Source of the DNA: Engelhardtia mirabilis
Lineage (GTDB): Bacteria; Planctomycetota; UBA1135; GCA-002686595
Length of the DNA stretch: 64,000 nt
Direction: 5' to 3'
NCBI GenBank assembly: GCA_007751255.1
Contig: CP036296.1
Coordinates: 3,100,001-3,164,000, forward strand
Position numbers and translations under genes: made by a program. Each line of letters opens with the position of its first letter. Position 1 is the first letter of the stretch. Positions 55,210 through 62,985 of this stretch are shown piece after piece. The notes below the pieces were generated by a model. It was given only the letters and a program-made list of their open reading frames with translations, made no database searches and was not told the origin of the DNA.

Positions 55210-56355
55210 TTGACCCTCCAACCGATCCGCATCGACGAGTTCGCCCACCACGTGGGGAGCTGGCTGGTTTCGCCCGGCCCCGAGTCCGACGTGGTCGTTT
55301 CGTGCCGGGTCCGATTGGCCAGAAACCTCTCCGCCTTCCCCTTCGTCACCCGGCTCGCGGATGACAAGGCGGCGCTCCTGGCCAAGGAGCTGCGCGCAGC
55401 CCTGACGGACCTGTCCGAGGGTGGTCCGGCCGGCGAGGCGGCCAGCACCGGCGACGGCACCTGGGTCGACATCCCCAAGGCCTCGAGCGTGGCGCGCCTG
55501 CTCCTGCGGGAGCGGCACCTGGTCAGCCGCGACCTGGCGCCGATCGAGGAGCAGCGCCGCGTGCCCGCGGGGCGCGCTGTGTTCTTCGCCCAGGCCGAGA
55601 CCGTCTCGGCCATGGTCAACGAGGAGGACCACCTGCGCCTGCAGGGCTTCGCGGGAGGTTTCGACCTGGGTCTGGCCTGGCAGCGTGTGCGCGAGCTGGA
55701 CCAGGGCCTCGAAGGGCGCGTCGACTTCGCCGTGTCGGAGCGCCTGGGCTACCTGACCGCCTGCCCGACCAACGTCGGGACCGGCATGCGCGCCTCGGTC
55801 ATGCTGCACCTGCCGGCCCTGGGCCTGGTGCGCGCGGAACTCGAGAAGGTCTTCGCCGCGGCCCAGCGCACCGGGCTCGCCGTGCGCGGTATGTACGGCG
55901 AGGGCACCCGCGCGGCGGGGGACCTGTATCAGATCTCCAACCAGGTCACCCTCGGTCGCTCCGAGCCGGACCTGATCGGCGATCTCGAGTCCCTCGTGCC
56001 TTGCATCGTGGACTTCGAGCGTCGCGTGCGGAAGTCACTCATGGACGAGCGCCGCAGCTCGCTGGAGGAACGCGTGGAGCGCTCGTTGGGCATGCTCTGC
56101 AATGCCAAGACCATGCCCACCGACGTGGCCCTGATGCACCTCTCCAACCTGCGACTCGGTTCGTGTCTGGGGCTCTTCGATCGCGTGCAGGTGCAGGAGC
56201 TCAACGGCCTCGCAGTGCAGATTCAACGCGGGCACATCCAAGTGCGTAGCGTGCCCACGGCCAGCGCCGCCCTGTTGGACGCTCGAGAGCGGGATCAACT
56301 GCGCGCGACCTTCCTGCGCGAGCGCTTCGCAGACGGTGGAGGATCAGCCCAATGA
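55210..56355 (+). CDS. mcsB: protein arginine kinase McsB
   Basis: McsB phosphorylates protein arginines, marking them for ClpCP in Firmicutes. The phosphagen-kinase fold is clear: VVVSCRVRLARNLSAFPFV at the N-terminus, EEDHLRLQGFAGGFDLGLAW, then LTACPTNVGTGMRASVMLHL, which holds the reactive cysteine, and RGMYGEGTRAAGDLYQISNQ with VTLGRSE near the end of the catalytic domain. 381 residues from TTG at 55210; another TTG at 55156 is possible, as no ATG or good ribosome site lies in range. The zinc partner McsA, CtsR and ClpC are absent nearby. Its TGA overlaps the ATG of a 31-codon gene. Confidence 0.92.
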   Translation: MTLQPIRIDEFAHHVGSWLVSPGPESDVVVSCRVRLARNLSAFPFVTRLADDKAALLAKELRAALTDLSEGGPAGEAASTGDGTWVDIPKASSVARLLLRERHLVSRDLAPIEEQRRVPAGRAVFFAQAETVSAMVNEEDHLRLQGFAGGFDLGLAWQRVRELDQGLEGRVDFAVSERLGYLTACPTNVGTGMRASVMLHLPALGLVRAELEKVFAAAQRTGLAVRGMYGEGTRAAGDLYQISNQVTLGRSEPDLIGDLESLVPCIVDFERRVRKSLMDERRSSLEERVERSLGMLCNAKTMPTDVALMHLSNLRLGSCLGLFDRVQVQELNGLAVQIQRGHIQVRSVPTASAALLDARERDQLRATFLRERFADGGGSAQ

Positions 56356-56447
56356 TCTTCAGCCTCGTGATTCTGTTCGGAGTGATCGTGGTGGTGGTGG
56401 TGGTGGTCGCCGTGATCGTGGGTGTGGGGGGAGGGTCCAAGCAGTGA
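56352..56447 (+). CDS. 31-residue hydrophobic membrane microprotein
   Basis: An ATG at 56352 overlaps the mcsB stop (ATGA), and the TGA at 56445-56447 overlaps the moaA GTG (GTGA). The product is MIFSLVILFGVIVVVVVVVA followed by VIVGVGGGSKQ: a single valine-rich transmembrane helix with no soluble domain, ending in a short Gly/Lys tail. Precise four-base overlaps on both sides argue that it is translated and couples mcsB to moaA. It is too short for most gene finders. Function unknown; it may be a membrane anchor, a regulator of McsB, or simply a coupling leader. Confidence 0.6.
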   Translation: MIFSLVILFGVIVVVVVVVAVIVGVGGGSKQ

Positions 56448-57400
56448 TCGACCAGTACGGGCGCCGCGTGACCTACCTGCGGGTCTCCCTGACCAACCGC
56501 TGCCAACTGAGCTGCACCTACTGCACGCTGCAGGACGAGCCGGCCGAGGTCATGACCCCCGATGAGATCGAGACGATCCTGCGCGTGGCGTCGGATCGAT
56601 TGGGCTTCCGCAAGGTGCGCCTGACCGGGGGCGAGCCGACCCTGCGCCGCGACCTGCCGGACATCGTGCGACGCATCGACGCGATCCCCGGGATCCGCGA
56701 GGTCGCTCTGACGACCAACGCGATGCTGCTCGAGCGGCGTGCGGCCGAGCTGCACGCAGCGGGGCTGCGGACCGTCAACGTCAGCCTCGACACCCTGCGC
56801 CCGGAGCGCTTCAAGGAGCTGACCGGCAGCGATGGTCTGGCCGACGTGCTGGCCGGCCTGCGCGCGGCCCGCGACATCGGGATCCCCAACGTCAAGGTCA
56901 ACGCGGTTCTGATGGGCGGCGTGAACGACGACGAGGTGGCGGACTTCGTGCGCTTCGCGGCGACGGAGCGCATCGAGGTGCGCTTCATCGAGCACATGCC
57001 AATGGACTCCGAGCGCGTGGAGCGCTGGAAGGTGGAGCCCCGGGAGGTCCTGGCGGCCCTGGCTGGCGAGGCCGGCGTCCAGCCGTTGCCTGCCCGCCAA
57101 GACGGCGGCCCGGCTGAACGCTTCCGCGTGGGCGAGGCCACGATCGGCTTCATCCACGCCATGTCGAATCCCTTCTGCGACCGCTGCAACCGGCTGCGGA
57201 TCACGGCCGAGGGCACGATCCGCTCCTGCCTCTTGACCGGCGGCGAGGTCGACCTCAAGTCGGCCATCCGTGCCGGCGGCAGTGCCGCGGAAGTCGAGCG
57301 GCGAGTCGAGCAGCTCTTCCGCCAGGCCGCCGACATGAAGCCCCCGATCTACGACCTCCAGCGCGAGGGCGGGATCGCCATGCGCGCCATCGGCGGCTGA
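56444..57400 (+). CDS. moaA: GTP 3',8-cyclase (molybdenum cofactor biosynthesis)
   Basis: Radical-SAM enzyme that converts GTP to the cyclic precursor of molybdopterin together with MoaC. From the GTG at 56444 it has 318 residues. The N-terminal cluster motif is CQLSCTYC (Cys20, 24, 27), then RLTGGEPTLRRDL. The second [4Fe-4S] site is in CDRCNRLRITAEGTIRSCL. The protein ends with Gly-Gly (MRAIGG), the conserved MoaA tail needed for activity. No moaC or moaE lies in the window. It is the third gene in the mcsB-microprotein-moaA overlap chain. Confidence 0.95.
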   Translation: MIDQYGRRVTYLRVSLTNRCQLSCTYCTLQDEPAEVMTPDEIETILRVASDRLGFRKVRLTGGEPTLRRDLPDIVRRIDAIPGIREVALTTNAMLLERRAAELHAAGLRTVNVSLDTLRPERFKELTGSDGLADVLAGLRAARDIGIPNVKVNAVLMGGVNDDEVADFVRFAATERIEVRFIEHMPMDSERVERWKVEPREVLAALAGEAGVQPLPARQDGGPAERFRVGEATIGFIHAMSNPFCDRCNRLRITAEGTIRSCLLTGGEVDLKSAIRAGGSAAEVERRVEQLFRQAADMKPPIYDLQREGGIAMRAIGG

Positions 57401-57480
57401 GGCTCAGAAGGCGCCGAGCTCGTGCGGCGGCAAGCCGCCGGCAGCCCGCGTTGGCCGTGGATCGCGGTGACCGATGTGGC

Positions 57481-58149
57481 CTAACGCCGCGGACCGCGCG
57501 TCGTCGGCGGGATCGCGAGCACGGGCGCGATGCACTCGGGCAGTCGCCGCCGGGTACCGACGGGCAGCGGGAAGGTGTAGCGCGCGCCCACGTCGAGCTC
57601 GAGCGGATCACCCGCGCGGTGGAACAGGTCCACCAGGCCGCCGGGGTGGCCTTCGAGGCGGAAGGAGCTGCCGTGGGGCAGGAGGCGCTGGCCGCGGGGC
57701 AGGCTGACGGCCAGGGCGCCCCGGCGCACCTCGATCTCGGCCGAGGCCAGGCGCCGGAAGCCCACTGCGCGCCCTCCGAGTGGGCCGCTGACCGGATCCA
57801 CGAAGACACCGGCAGGGCCCGTCAGGCGTAGGGACGCGCTCCCGGACCAGGCCAGCTCGACCACCGACTCGACCCCCAGCTCCAGGTAGAAGCTGCGGTG
57901 GTGGAGTCGGGGGCCCGCCTGGCGGGTGAGCCACTGGAGCTCGTCACCGATCCGCAGATGGCCCCAGCCGGCGATGACCTCGACCCGTACCGGATCGCCC
58001 GCCGCGGGTCGCTGGACCCCCGAGGGGCCGGTCTGGGCGCCCTCCGGCGTGATCTGACGGCCCATCTGGGCCTGGGCGCCGCCCACGAGCAGGCACAGGC
58101 CGAGCAGAGCTCGGACCCCGCGCCCCAGGGATGTGCCCGGTCGATCCAT
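57481..58149 (-). CDS. predicted secreted protein of unknown function
   Basis: 222 residues with a signal peptide (VRALLGLCLLVGGAQAQ) and a beta-rich mature part (RVEVIAGWGHLRIGDELQWL, FYLELGVESVVELAW, AEIEVRRGALAVSLPRG) that resembles a jelly-roll or FecR-like strand pattern, without a clear family motif. Hydrophobic at the N-terminus only. It is convergent with moaA across 80 bp and lies 88 bp after the HAD gene on the same strand. No function can be assigned. Confidence 0.6.
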   Translation of the reverse strand: MDRPGTSLGRGVRALLGLCLLVGGAQAQMGRQITPEGAQTGPSGVQRPAAGDPVRVEVIAGWGHLRIGDELQWLTRQAGPRLHHRSFYLELGVESVVELAWSGSASLRLTGPAGVFVDPVSGPLGGRAVGFRRLASAEIEVRRGALAVSLPRGQRLLPHGSSFRLEGHPGGLVDLFHRAGDPLELDVGARYTFPLPVGTRRRLPECIAPVLAIPPTTRGPRR

Positions 58150-58237
58150 CTCGACTGGGATCGGCCGTATGGCGCCGCCAGTTGAGGGACGCTGGCCAAA
58201 TGGCCCGTCGGAGGGCCCCCAGCGGCCTTTCCCGGCC

Positions 58238-58858
58238 TCAGTGCAGGAGGTCGGCGGCCCGGTCGCACAGGTGCGCCAGCACCTCGTTCAGGTCCGCCAG
58301 GTGCAGATCCGGGTCGACGTCGTAGGCCTCGTCGCTGAGGGCCAGACCGGTCTCGACGGCCGCGATCTTGAGCCCCGCGCGCCACCCCGCGACCAGCTCC
58401 AGGGTGCTGTCGCCGACGACCCAGCTCTTGCCGATGTCGACGCCGTCGGTGTGGGCCGCGTGGTAGAAGGCGCCGGTGTTGGGCAGCAGGAAGACCGAGT
58501 CCTGGCGGTGGCGCCCCCGCCCGCGGGGGTGATCCAGGCAGACGTAGTTGCGCCGGATCGTGATGCCGTAGTTGGCCAGGGTCTCGAGCAGCACCGCCTC
58601 GGTCTCGGCCCAGTCGTCGTCGGAGACGTCGCCGAAGGCCACCGACTCCTCGTTGCCGACCAGGTAGAGGTTCCAGCCGCACTGGGAGGCGCGGAACATC
58701 GCGTCGAGCACGCCCGGGCGGAAGCGCAGGTCCTGTGGCCCGCGGGCGAAGCCGGCCGGCGGCAGGTCCAAGAGCGTCCCCCAGCGATCGATGAAGAGGC
58801 CGCGCGGGGCGTGTTCGGTGCCGGGGAGGGGAGCGAGGTTGATTCCCTGATCGGGCAT
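58238..58858 (-). CDS. HAD-family protein with degenerate GmhB-like active site
   Basis: The 206-residue protein has the fold order of heptose-bisphosphate phosphatase (GmhB): LFIDRWGTLLDLP, then YLVGNEES, CLDHPRGRGRHRQ and SWVVGDSTLELVAGW. Changes affect the catalytic residues. Motif I Asp-x-Asp reads Asp24-Arg-Trp26, so the acid/base Asp is gone; the zinc-binding Cys cluster and the lysine after CRKP are missing; motif IV reads GDSTLE for GDSxxD. The first Asp (nucleophile) is kept. It is probably a pseudoenzyme or altered-specificity phosphatase. It is divergent from the GT4 gene by about 220 bp. Confidence 0.75.
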   Translation of the reverse strand: MPDQGINLAPLPGTEHAPRGLFIDRWGTLLDLPPAGFARGPQDLRFRPGVLDAMFRASQCGWNLYLVGNEESVAFGDVSDDDWAETEAVLLETLANYGITIRRNYVCLDHPRGRGRHRQDSVFLLPNTGAFYHAAHTDGVDIGKSWVVGDSTLELVAGWRAGLKIAAVETGLALSDEAYDVDPDLHLADLNEVLAHLCDRAADLLH

Positions 58859-59076
58859 GGTCGGAGAGCGGAGCGGCGTGGGCGCGAGCAATGACGAGAG
58901 GGCTGGCCTGGTTCTCGGCCGCCGCCGGGTCCGCTTGAGCGACCGGGGGCGATTCGTGACGGGTTGCAAGTCCGGTCCCTGCGCCACGCCGCGACGGGTC
59001 CGGGTGGCGCCGCTTGACTGGGCCGCTTCGGCGGGATTCTCTTGCACGGGCGCAATCCACCTGCCGCCCGCTCCCC

Positions 59077-60243
59077 ATGGCCACCACCCGCATCGCTGTC
59101 CTCGTCGACGCCCTGAATCCCAGGGCACTGCGCAGCGAGCACCCGCCCAACCTGGTCGCCGCCCTCGAGGCCCTGGGCTACCGCGTCGAGTTGCACTGGG
59201 TCAGCGCCGGGCTCTTCGCGCGGGTCGACGGACGCTCCCCCCGCGGACCCGAGGTGGCCCAGCTCGAGGGGGCGTCGACCCAGGTTCTGGGCAGCCGTCC
59301 CGATCTCGTTCTGGCCTACGACCCCGCCTGTCCGGCGGCCTGGCTCGGCGCGCGGGTGGCGGGGCGACTGGACGTGCCCCTGGTTCTGATCGAACCCGCC
59401 TGGTTCCCCCTGAGGCGACTCCACGAGCGCATTCTCGAGGGCATCGGCCGGCGGCTGTGGGGCCATCGAATCCGCACCGAGACGGCGGCCGTGATCGCGG
59501 TCGACCCCTACGCCCGTGGGCGCGCCCTGTCCCGGGGCTTCGCCCTCGAGCGCGTGACGATGATTCCGAGCGGGGTCGACGCCGACCTCTATCGCCCGGG
59601 TCGCACGTCCGTCGCCATCGCGCGCCATCGACTGCGGGGACGCCTCTTGCTGCACGTGGGCCCGCTCGAGCCCGGCCGTGGACACGAAGTCCTGATTCAA
59701 GCCTTCGCGCGCACCGTGGGGCAGCGCGGGGACTGGACCCTGGTCTTCGTTGGCCAGGGCTCACTGCGCCGGCGACTGGAGACCACGGCGGCGCGACTGG
59801 GCGTGCGCGGCGGCGTGCGCTTCATCCCCAAGGTCGAGCCTGACGAGCTTGCCGGTCTCTACTGTGCCGCGACCCTGCTGGCCGTACCCGCCGAGGACGA
59901 GCGCGTGCGCGGACGGCAGATAGTGCGGGCGATGGCCGCCTGCCTGCCGGTGATGGCCTCCGACCTGCCCCGACTGGCCTTTCGGATCGAGCACGAGGTG
60001 ACCGGCTATCTAGTTCCCCCGGGGGACCTGCGGGCCTGGACCGCGGCCCTGGAACGGGTGGCGTCCTCACCCGTCGCCCGTGAAGCCTGGGCCGACCGCG
60101 CCCGCGAGCGGGTGCTCGCGGACTACAGCTGGCCCCAGATCGCCGCCCGCTACCAGGCTCTCCTGGAGCGCGTGCTCGAGGGCAACGGCAAGCGCGTCAG
60201 CGCCGAGCGTGAATTGACGAGCCCGCGGGCTGTCGCCGAATAG
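59077..60243 (+). CDS. family 4 glycosyltransferase (GT-B fold)
   Basis: A GT-B enzyme of 388 residues that builds glycans from nucleotide sugars. The N-terminal acceptor domain ends in VIAVDPYARGRALSRGFALE with MIPSGVDADLYRPG. The donor domain has LLLHVGPLEPGRGHEVLIQA, LVFVGQGSLRRRLETTAARL, DELAGLYCAATLLAVPAEDE and EVTGYLVPPGD. The canonical E-x7-E reads EDERVRGRQIVRAMAACLPV, with the second Glu replaced, a departure worth noting. No membrane segment. The donor sugar is unknown; the neighbouring HAD protein and exporter cluster suggest a surface-glycan role. Confidence 0.85.
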   Translation: MATTRIAVLVDALNPRALRSEHPPNLVAALEALGYRVELHWVSAGLFARVDGRSPRGPEVAQLEGASTQVLGSRPDLVLAYDPACPAAWLGARVAGRLDVPLVLIEPAWFPLRRLHERILEGIGRRLWGHRIRTETAAVIAVDPYARGRALSRGFALERVTMIPSGVDADLYRPGRTSVAIARHRLRGRLLLHVGPLEPGRGHEVLIQAFARTVGQRGDWTLVFVGQGSLRRRLETTAARLGVRGGVRFIPKVEPDELAGLYCAATLLAVPAEDERVRGRQIVRAMAACLPVMASDLPRLAFRIEHEVTGYLVPPGDLRAWTAALERVASSPVAREAWADRARERVLADYSWPQIAARYQALLERVLEGNGKRVSAERELTSPRAVAE

Positions 60244-60381
60244 CCGTCGGACACGTCGCGACATCGCGAAGGGCGAGGCGTGCCAGTCGTGGCCCGGAAC
60301 GCCGGGCCTGCAAGGGACAGCTCGTCAGGCCCCGCGATGCCCGTTCGACCCGGCGACGCCGCGCGGTACGGCGACCCGCCA

Positions 60382-60573
60382 GCCGTCGGATCCGTAAGCC
60401 GTCGGATCCGAATGCCGCCGGATCCGAATGCCGTCGGATCCGAATGCCGCCGGATCCGAATGCCGTCGGATCCGAATGCCGCCGGATCCGAATGCCGTCG
60501 GATCCGAATGCCGCCGGATCCGAATGCCGCCGGATCCGAATGCCGCCGGATCCGAATGCCGTCGGATCCGAAT
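60382..60573. repeat. 16-bp tandem repeat, 12 units
   Basis: Twelve head-to-tail copies of GCCG[C/T]CGGATCCGAAT with almost no other variation; the first copy ends GTAA instead of GAAT, and a partly degenerate continuation (GCCGCCGCGACCCGTC) follows to about 60605. C and T at position 5 alternate for much of the array. As 16 is not a multiple of three, all frames read through as a 16-residue repeat, producing spurious ORFs. Each unit holds a GGATCC palindrome. It sits between the GT4 and STAS-PilZ gene 3' ends, close behind the latter. Confidence 0.95.
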
Positions 60574-60587
60574 GCCGCCGCGACCCG

Positions 60588-61409
60588 TCAGCCGTTGCGA
60601 CCCGGCAGTTCCTTCTTGAGGAAGGCCATGTCTTCGGCGTACTGCCGGACCGCCGCCTGGGTCTGGTCGTCGAGCCCGTGGAAGCGACCGGCGACCTTGA
60701 CGCCGTCGGGGCGTTCTTCAATCTCGGTGACCGCTGCGAGGCCGTCCACGTGACCCTTGCGGAGCAGGGGCAGGCGGAACTTGACCTTGAGTTCCGTACC
60801 AAGGGCGAGCAGCTGACCCAGCTCGAAGGGGGTCATGCCCGTGTTGCCGCCGTCCCAGGTGAAGCGCAGGCCCTCGGCGTCGACCGACGACATGCGGCCC
60901 ACGCCGCGCCAGTTCTTGCCGAACTCGTGGCCGTGCACCGGGTTGGTGCCGCTGCCGGACGAGGCGGGCAGGAAGTGCTTGAGGCGTTCGGCATCGACGG
61001 GACTGAAGAGCACCGAGCCCGCGTCCTCCTTCTCGAGGATCGTCGCGTCGTCGAGGACCGGTTCCTCCTGGCCCCCGGCGACCGAGTCGCCCGCCGCCTC
61101 GTCGGAGTCGAAGACCGGGACGACCCGATCCAGGCCGACCTTCTCGAGGATGTCGCGCACGAAACTCGAGGGGCGCGAGATGGCCAGGGCACCGCCCTGG
61201 GAAGTCAGCGCCTTCGAGGCCTTGATGATCGCGCCCAGGGCGGTCGAGTTGATGAACTTGACCAGCCGCATGTTCAGGACCGCCCGATTCACCCCGGCGG
61301 CGACCAGGCCATCGATCTCCTGCTGCAGCATCGGGCAGTAGTAGGTGTCGAACTCGCCGCGGAGGTGGAGGACTGTGTAGCGCTCGCGCGGATCGGCCTG
61401 GATATGCAT
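60588..61409 (-). CDS. STAS anti-anti-sigma domain fused to PilZ-like domain
   Basis: From the ATG at 61409 it has 273 residues. Residues 1-110 are a STAS domain with the conserved phospho-serine region VKFINSTALGAIIKASKAL (Ser55). Residues about 145-265 resemble PilZ: an R-x-x-x-R (Arg168-Arg172, in RGVGRMSSVDAEGL) is followed by a non-canonical S-x-D-x-x-G where D/N-x-S-x-x-G is expected. c-di-GMP binding is possible but not assured. The gene is divergent from a GAF-PP2C phosphatase across 175 bp, the arrangement of a partner-switching module. No RsbW-type kinase is in the window. Confidence 0.82.
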   Translation of the reverse strand: MHIQADPRERYTVLHLRGEFDTYYCPMLQQEIDGLVAAGVNRAVLNMRLVKFINSTALGAIIKASKALTSQGGALAISRPSSFVRDILEKVGLDRVVPVFDSDEAAGDSVAGGQEEPVLDDATILEKEDAGSVLFSPVDAERLKHFLPASSGSGTNPVHGHEFGKNWRGVGRMSSVDAEGLRFTWDGGNTGMTPFELGQLLALGTELKVKFRLPLLRKGHVDGLAAVTEIEERPDGVKVAGRFHGLDDQTQAAVRQYAEDMAFLKKELPGRNG

Positions 61410-61584
61410 CGCGAATCGGGGATGACGTCTGCGGTGGTCGGGGACGGGCGGGGCATGATCGGCCGGGGCCCCGCGCCCTGGCAAGCAATTTCGTAGCCCA
61501 CGGGTCCCCCGGGGGCCGCTCCCAGCGGCGTGGCTCCGGACACTCCGGGGACGGCTCGGGGGCCGCTGCGGGTAGACTGCGCCC

Positions 61585-62985
61585 ATGTTCTTCCGGCGCA
61601 AGAAGACGGTTCCGCTGGAGGGGGCCGACGGGGACTCGAAGGGTCGCGGGGCGGCCTCCGAGCCCGCCGTTTCGGCCGACTCGGCGACGACGCAATTCCT
61701 CACTGGGGATCAGGAGGCCGATCGTCGCAGCGTGCAGGTCCTGCTGGAGGCGATCGCTCGGGTCTCCGAGGCCCGCGACGTCGACGCCCTGCTGCTCGAG
61801 ATGGTCGACCGCTCGATCGAGGTCACCGGCGCGGAGCGGGGCATCTTGATCCTCGAGCACGAGGGTGAGTTGCTCGCGCGGGTCGCGCGGGCCAAGGACG
61901 GCATCGATCTCGACCAGGACGTGCGCTTCTCGACCTCGATCGCCAAGCGTGTGCTCGACGAGGTCCAGGCGCTCAAGGCGACGGTGCAGTCGGACTCGGA
62001 GGCGCTGGAGCTGGGCAAGTCGGTCTTCGACTTGAAGCTGCGCGCGGTGATGTGCGTGCCCCTGGCTCCGCCGCCGTCGGCCGACGGACGCTTCCGTCCG
62101 CGTCCGAAGGGCGTCTTGTACGTCGATTCGCGCGCCGCGACCCGACAGTTCAAGCAGCGCGACCTGGCCCTCTTCGCCGCCCTGGCCCAGCAGATCACGA
62201 TCGCCATGGCCAACGCGGAGCTGCACCTGGACTCGCTGGAGAAGGTGCGCCTCGAGCAGTCCCTGGAGCTCGCCAGCGCGATCCAGAGCGATCTCATGCC
62301 CGCCGTGCCCACCTGGGACGGCGGTTTCGACGTGCACGGCTGGTACCGACCCGCCGAGCGCGCGGCGGGCGACTTCTACGACTTCGTCAAGGCGCGCGGC
62401 GGCGCCTTGGCCGCGGTGGTGGGGGACGTCACCGGGCACGGCATCGGACCGGCGCTGATCACGGCCTCCGCCCAATCGGGGCTGAAGAGCTACCTGCGCG
62501 TGATCGACGACCTGGGCGAGGTCCTGACGATGCTCAACCAGGACCTCTCCGAGCGCATCGACGACGGCCGCTTCCTGACCCTGTTCGTGGGACTCTTGTC
62601 CCCCGACGGCACGGTGCAGGTGGTCAACGCCGGTCACCAGCCGCCGCTCTTGTGGCGCGCCGGAGCCGAGCGCTGCATCGAACTCGGGCGGCACGGCCCG
62701 GCGATCGGGATGATCGACGACGAGCAGTACAAGGTCGGCGAAGTGATCACGATGGAGTCGGGCGACGCGCTCTTGGCCTACACGGACGGCGCCACCGAAG
62801 TGCGCGACGCGTCGCGGCCCGACGGCTACCTCGGGCGTGAGGGCCTCGGCGAGCTGTTCGTCGAATGCATGGTGGCCGGCCGCGACGCCCAGTCGACGGT
62901 CCTGCACCTGGCCGAGCGCACGCTCGAGATGAACGGCGGAGGAAACGACGACGACGTCACGCTCCTCGTTGTCCGCCGACTCTGA
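61585..62985 (+). CDS. GAF-domain PP2C (SpoIIE/RsbU-type) serine phosphatase
   Basis: The 466-residue soluble protein has an N-terminal GAF domain (about 60-215, with TGAERGILILEHEGELLARV) and a SpoIIE-type PP2C phosphatase domain (240-466). Phosphatase motifs are RAAGDFYDF, VVGDVTGHGIGPALI, VNAGHQPPLLW, LLAYTDGATEV and DDVTLLVVRR, with all metal Asp residues present. It should dephosphorylate a STAS-domain anti-anti-sigma factor; the STAS-PilZ gene next door is the obvious substrate. The final bases overlap the DUF58 gene. Confidence 0.92.
   Translation: MFFRRKKTVPLEGADGDSKGRGAASEPAVSADSATTQFLTGDQEADRRSVQVLLEAIARVSEARDVDALLLEMVDRSIEVTGAERGILILEHEGELLARVARAKDGIDLDQDVRFSTSIAKRVLDEVQALKATVQSDSEALELGKSVFDLKLRAVMCVPLAPPPSADGRFRPRPKGVLYVDSRAATRQFKQRDLALFAALAQQITIAMANAELHLDSLEKVRLEQSLELASAIQSDLMPAVPTWDGGFDVHGWYRPAERAAGDFYDFVKARGGALAAVVGDVTGHGIGPALITASAQSGLKSYLRVIDDLGEVLTMLNQDLSERIDDGRFLTLFVGLLSPDGTVQVVNAGHQPPLLWRAGAERCIELGRHGPAIGMIDDEQYKVGEVITMESGDALLAYTDGATEVRDASRPDGYLGREGLGELFVECMVAGRDAQSTVLHLAERTLEMNGGGNDDDVTLLVVRRL

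Noticed and set aside
57424-57445. Hairpin terminator between moaA and the secreted protein
   Set aside because: CGGCGG and CCGCCG can pair around a small loop, but the stem is short and such GC palindromes arise by chance here; not listed as a feature.
60382-60573. CRISPR array
   Set aside because: The 16-bp units are directly adjacent with no variable spacers, and there are no cas genes in the window.
60280-61496. Open frames reading through the 16-bp tandem repeat as repetitive proteins
   Set aside because: Because 16 is not a multiple of three and the unit lacks stops, all three frames stay open; the translation is a by-product of the repeat, and the frames run antisense to the STAS-PilZ gene.
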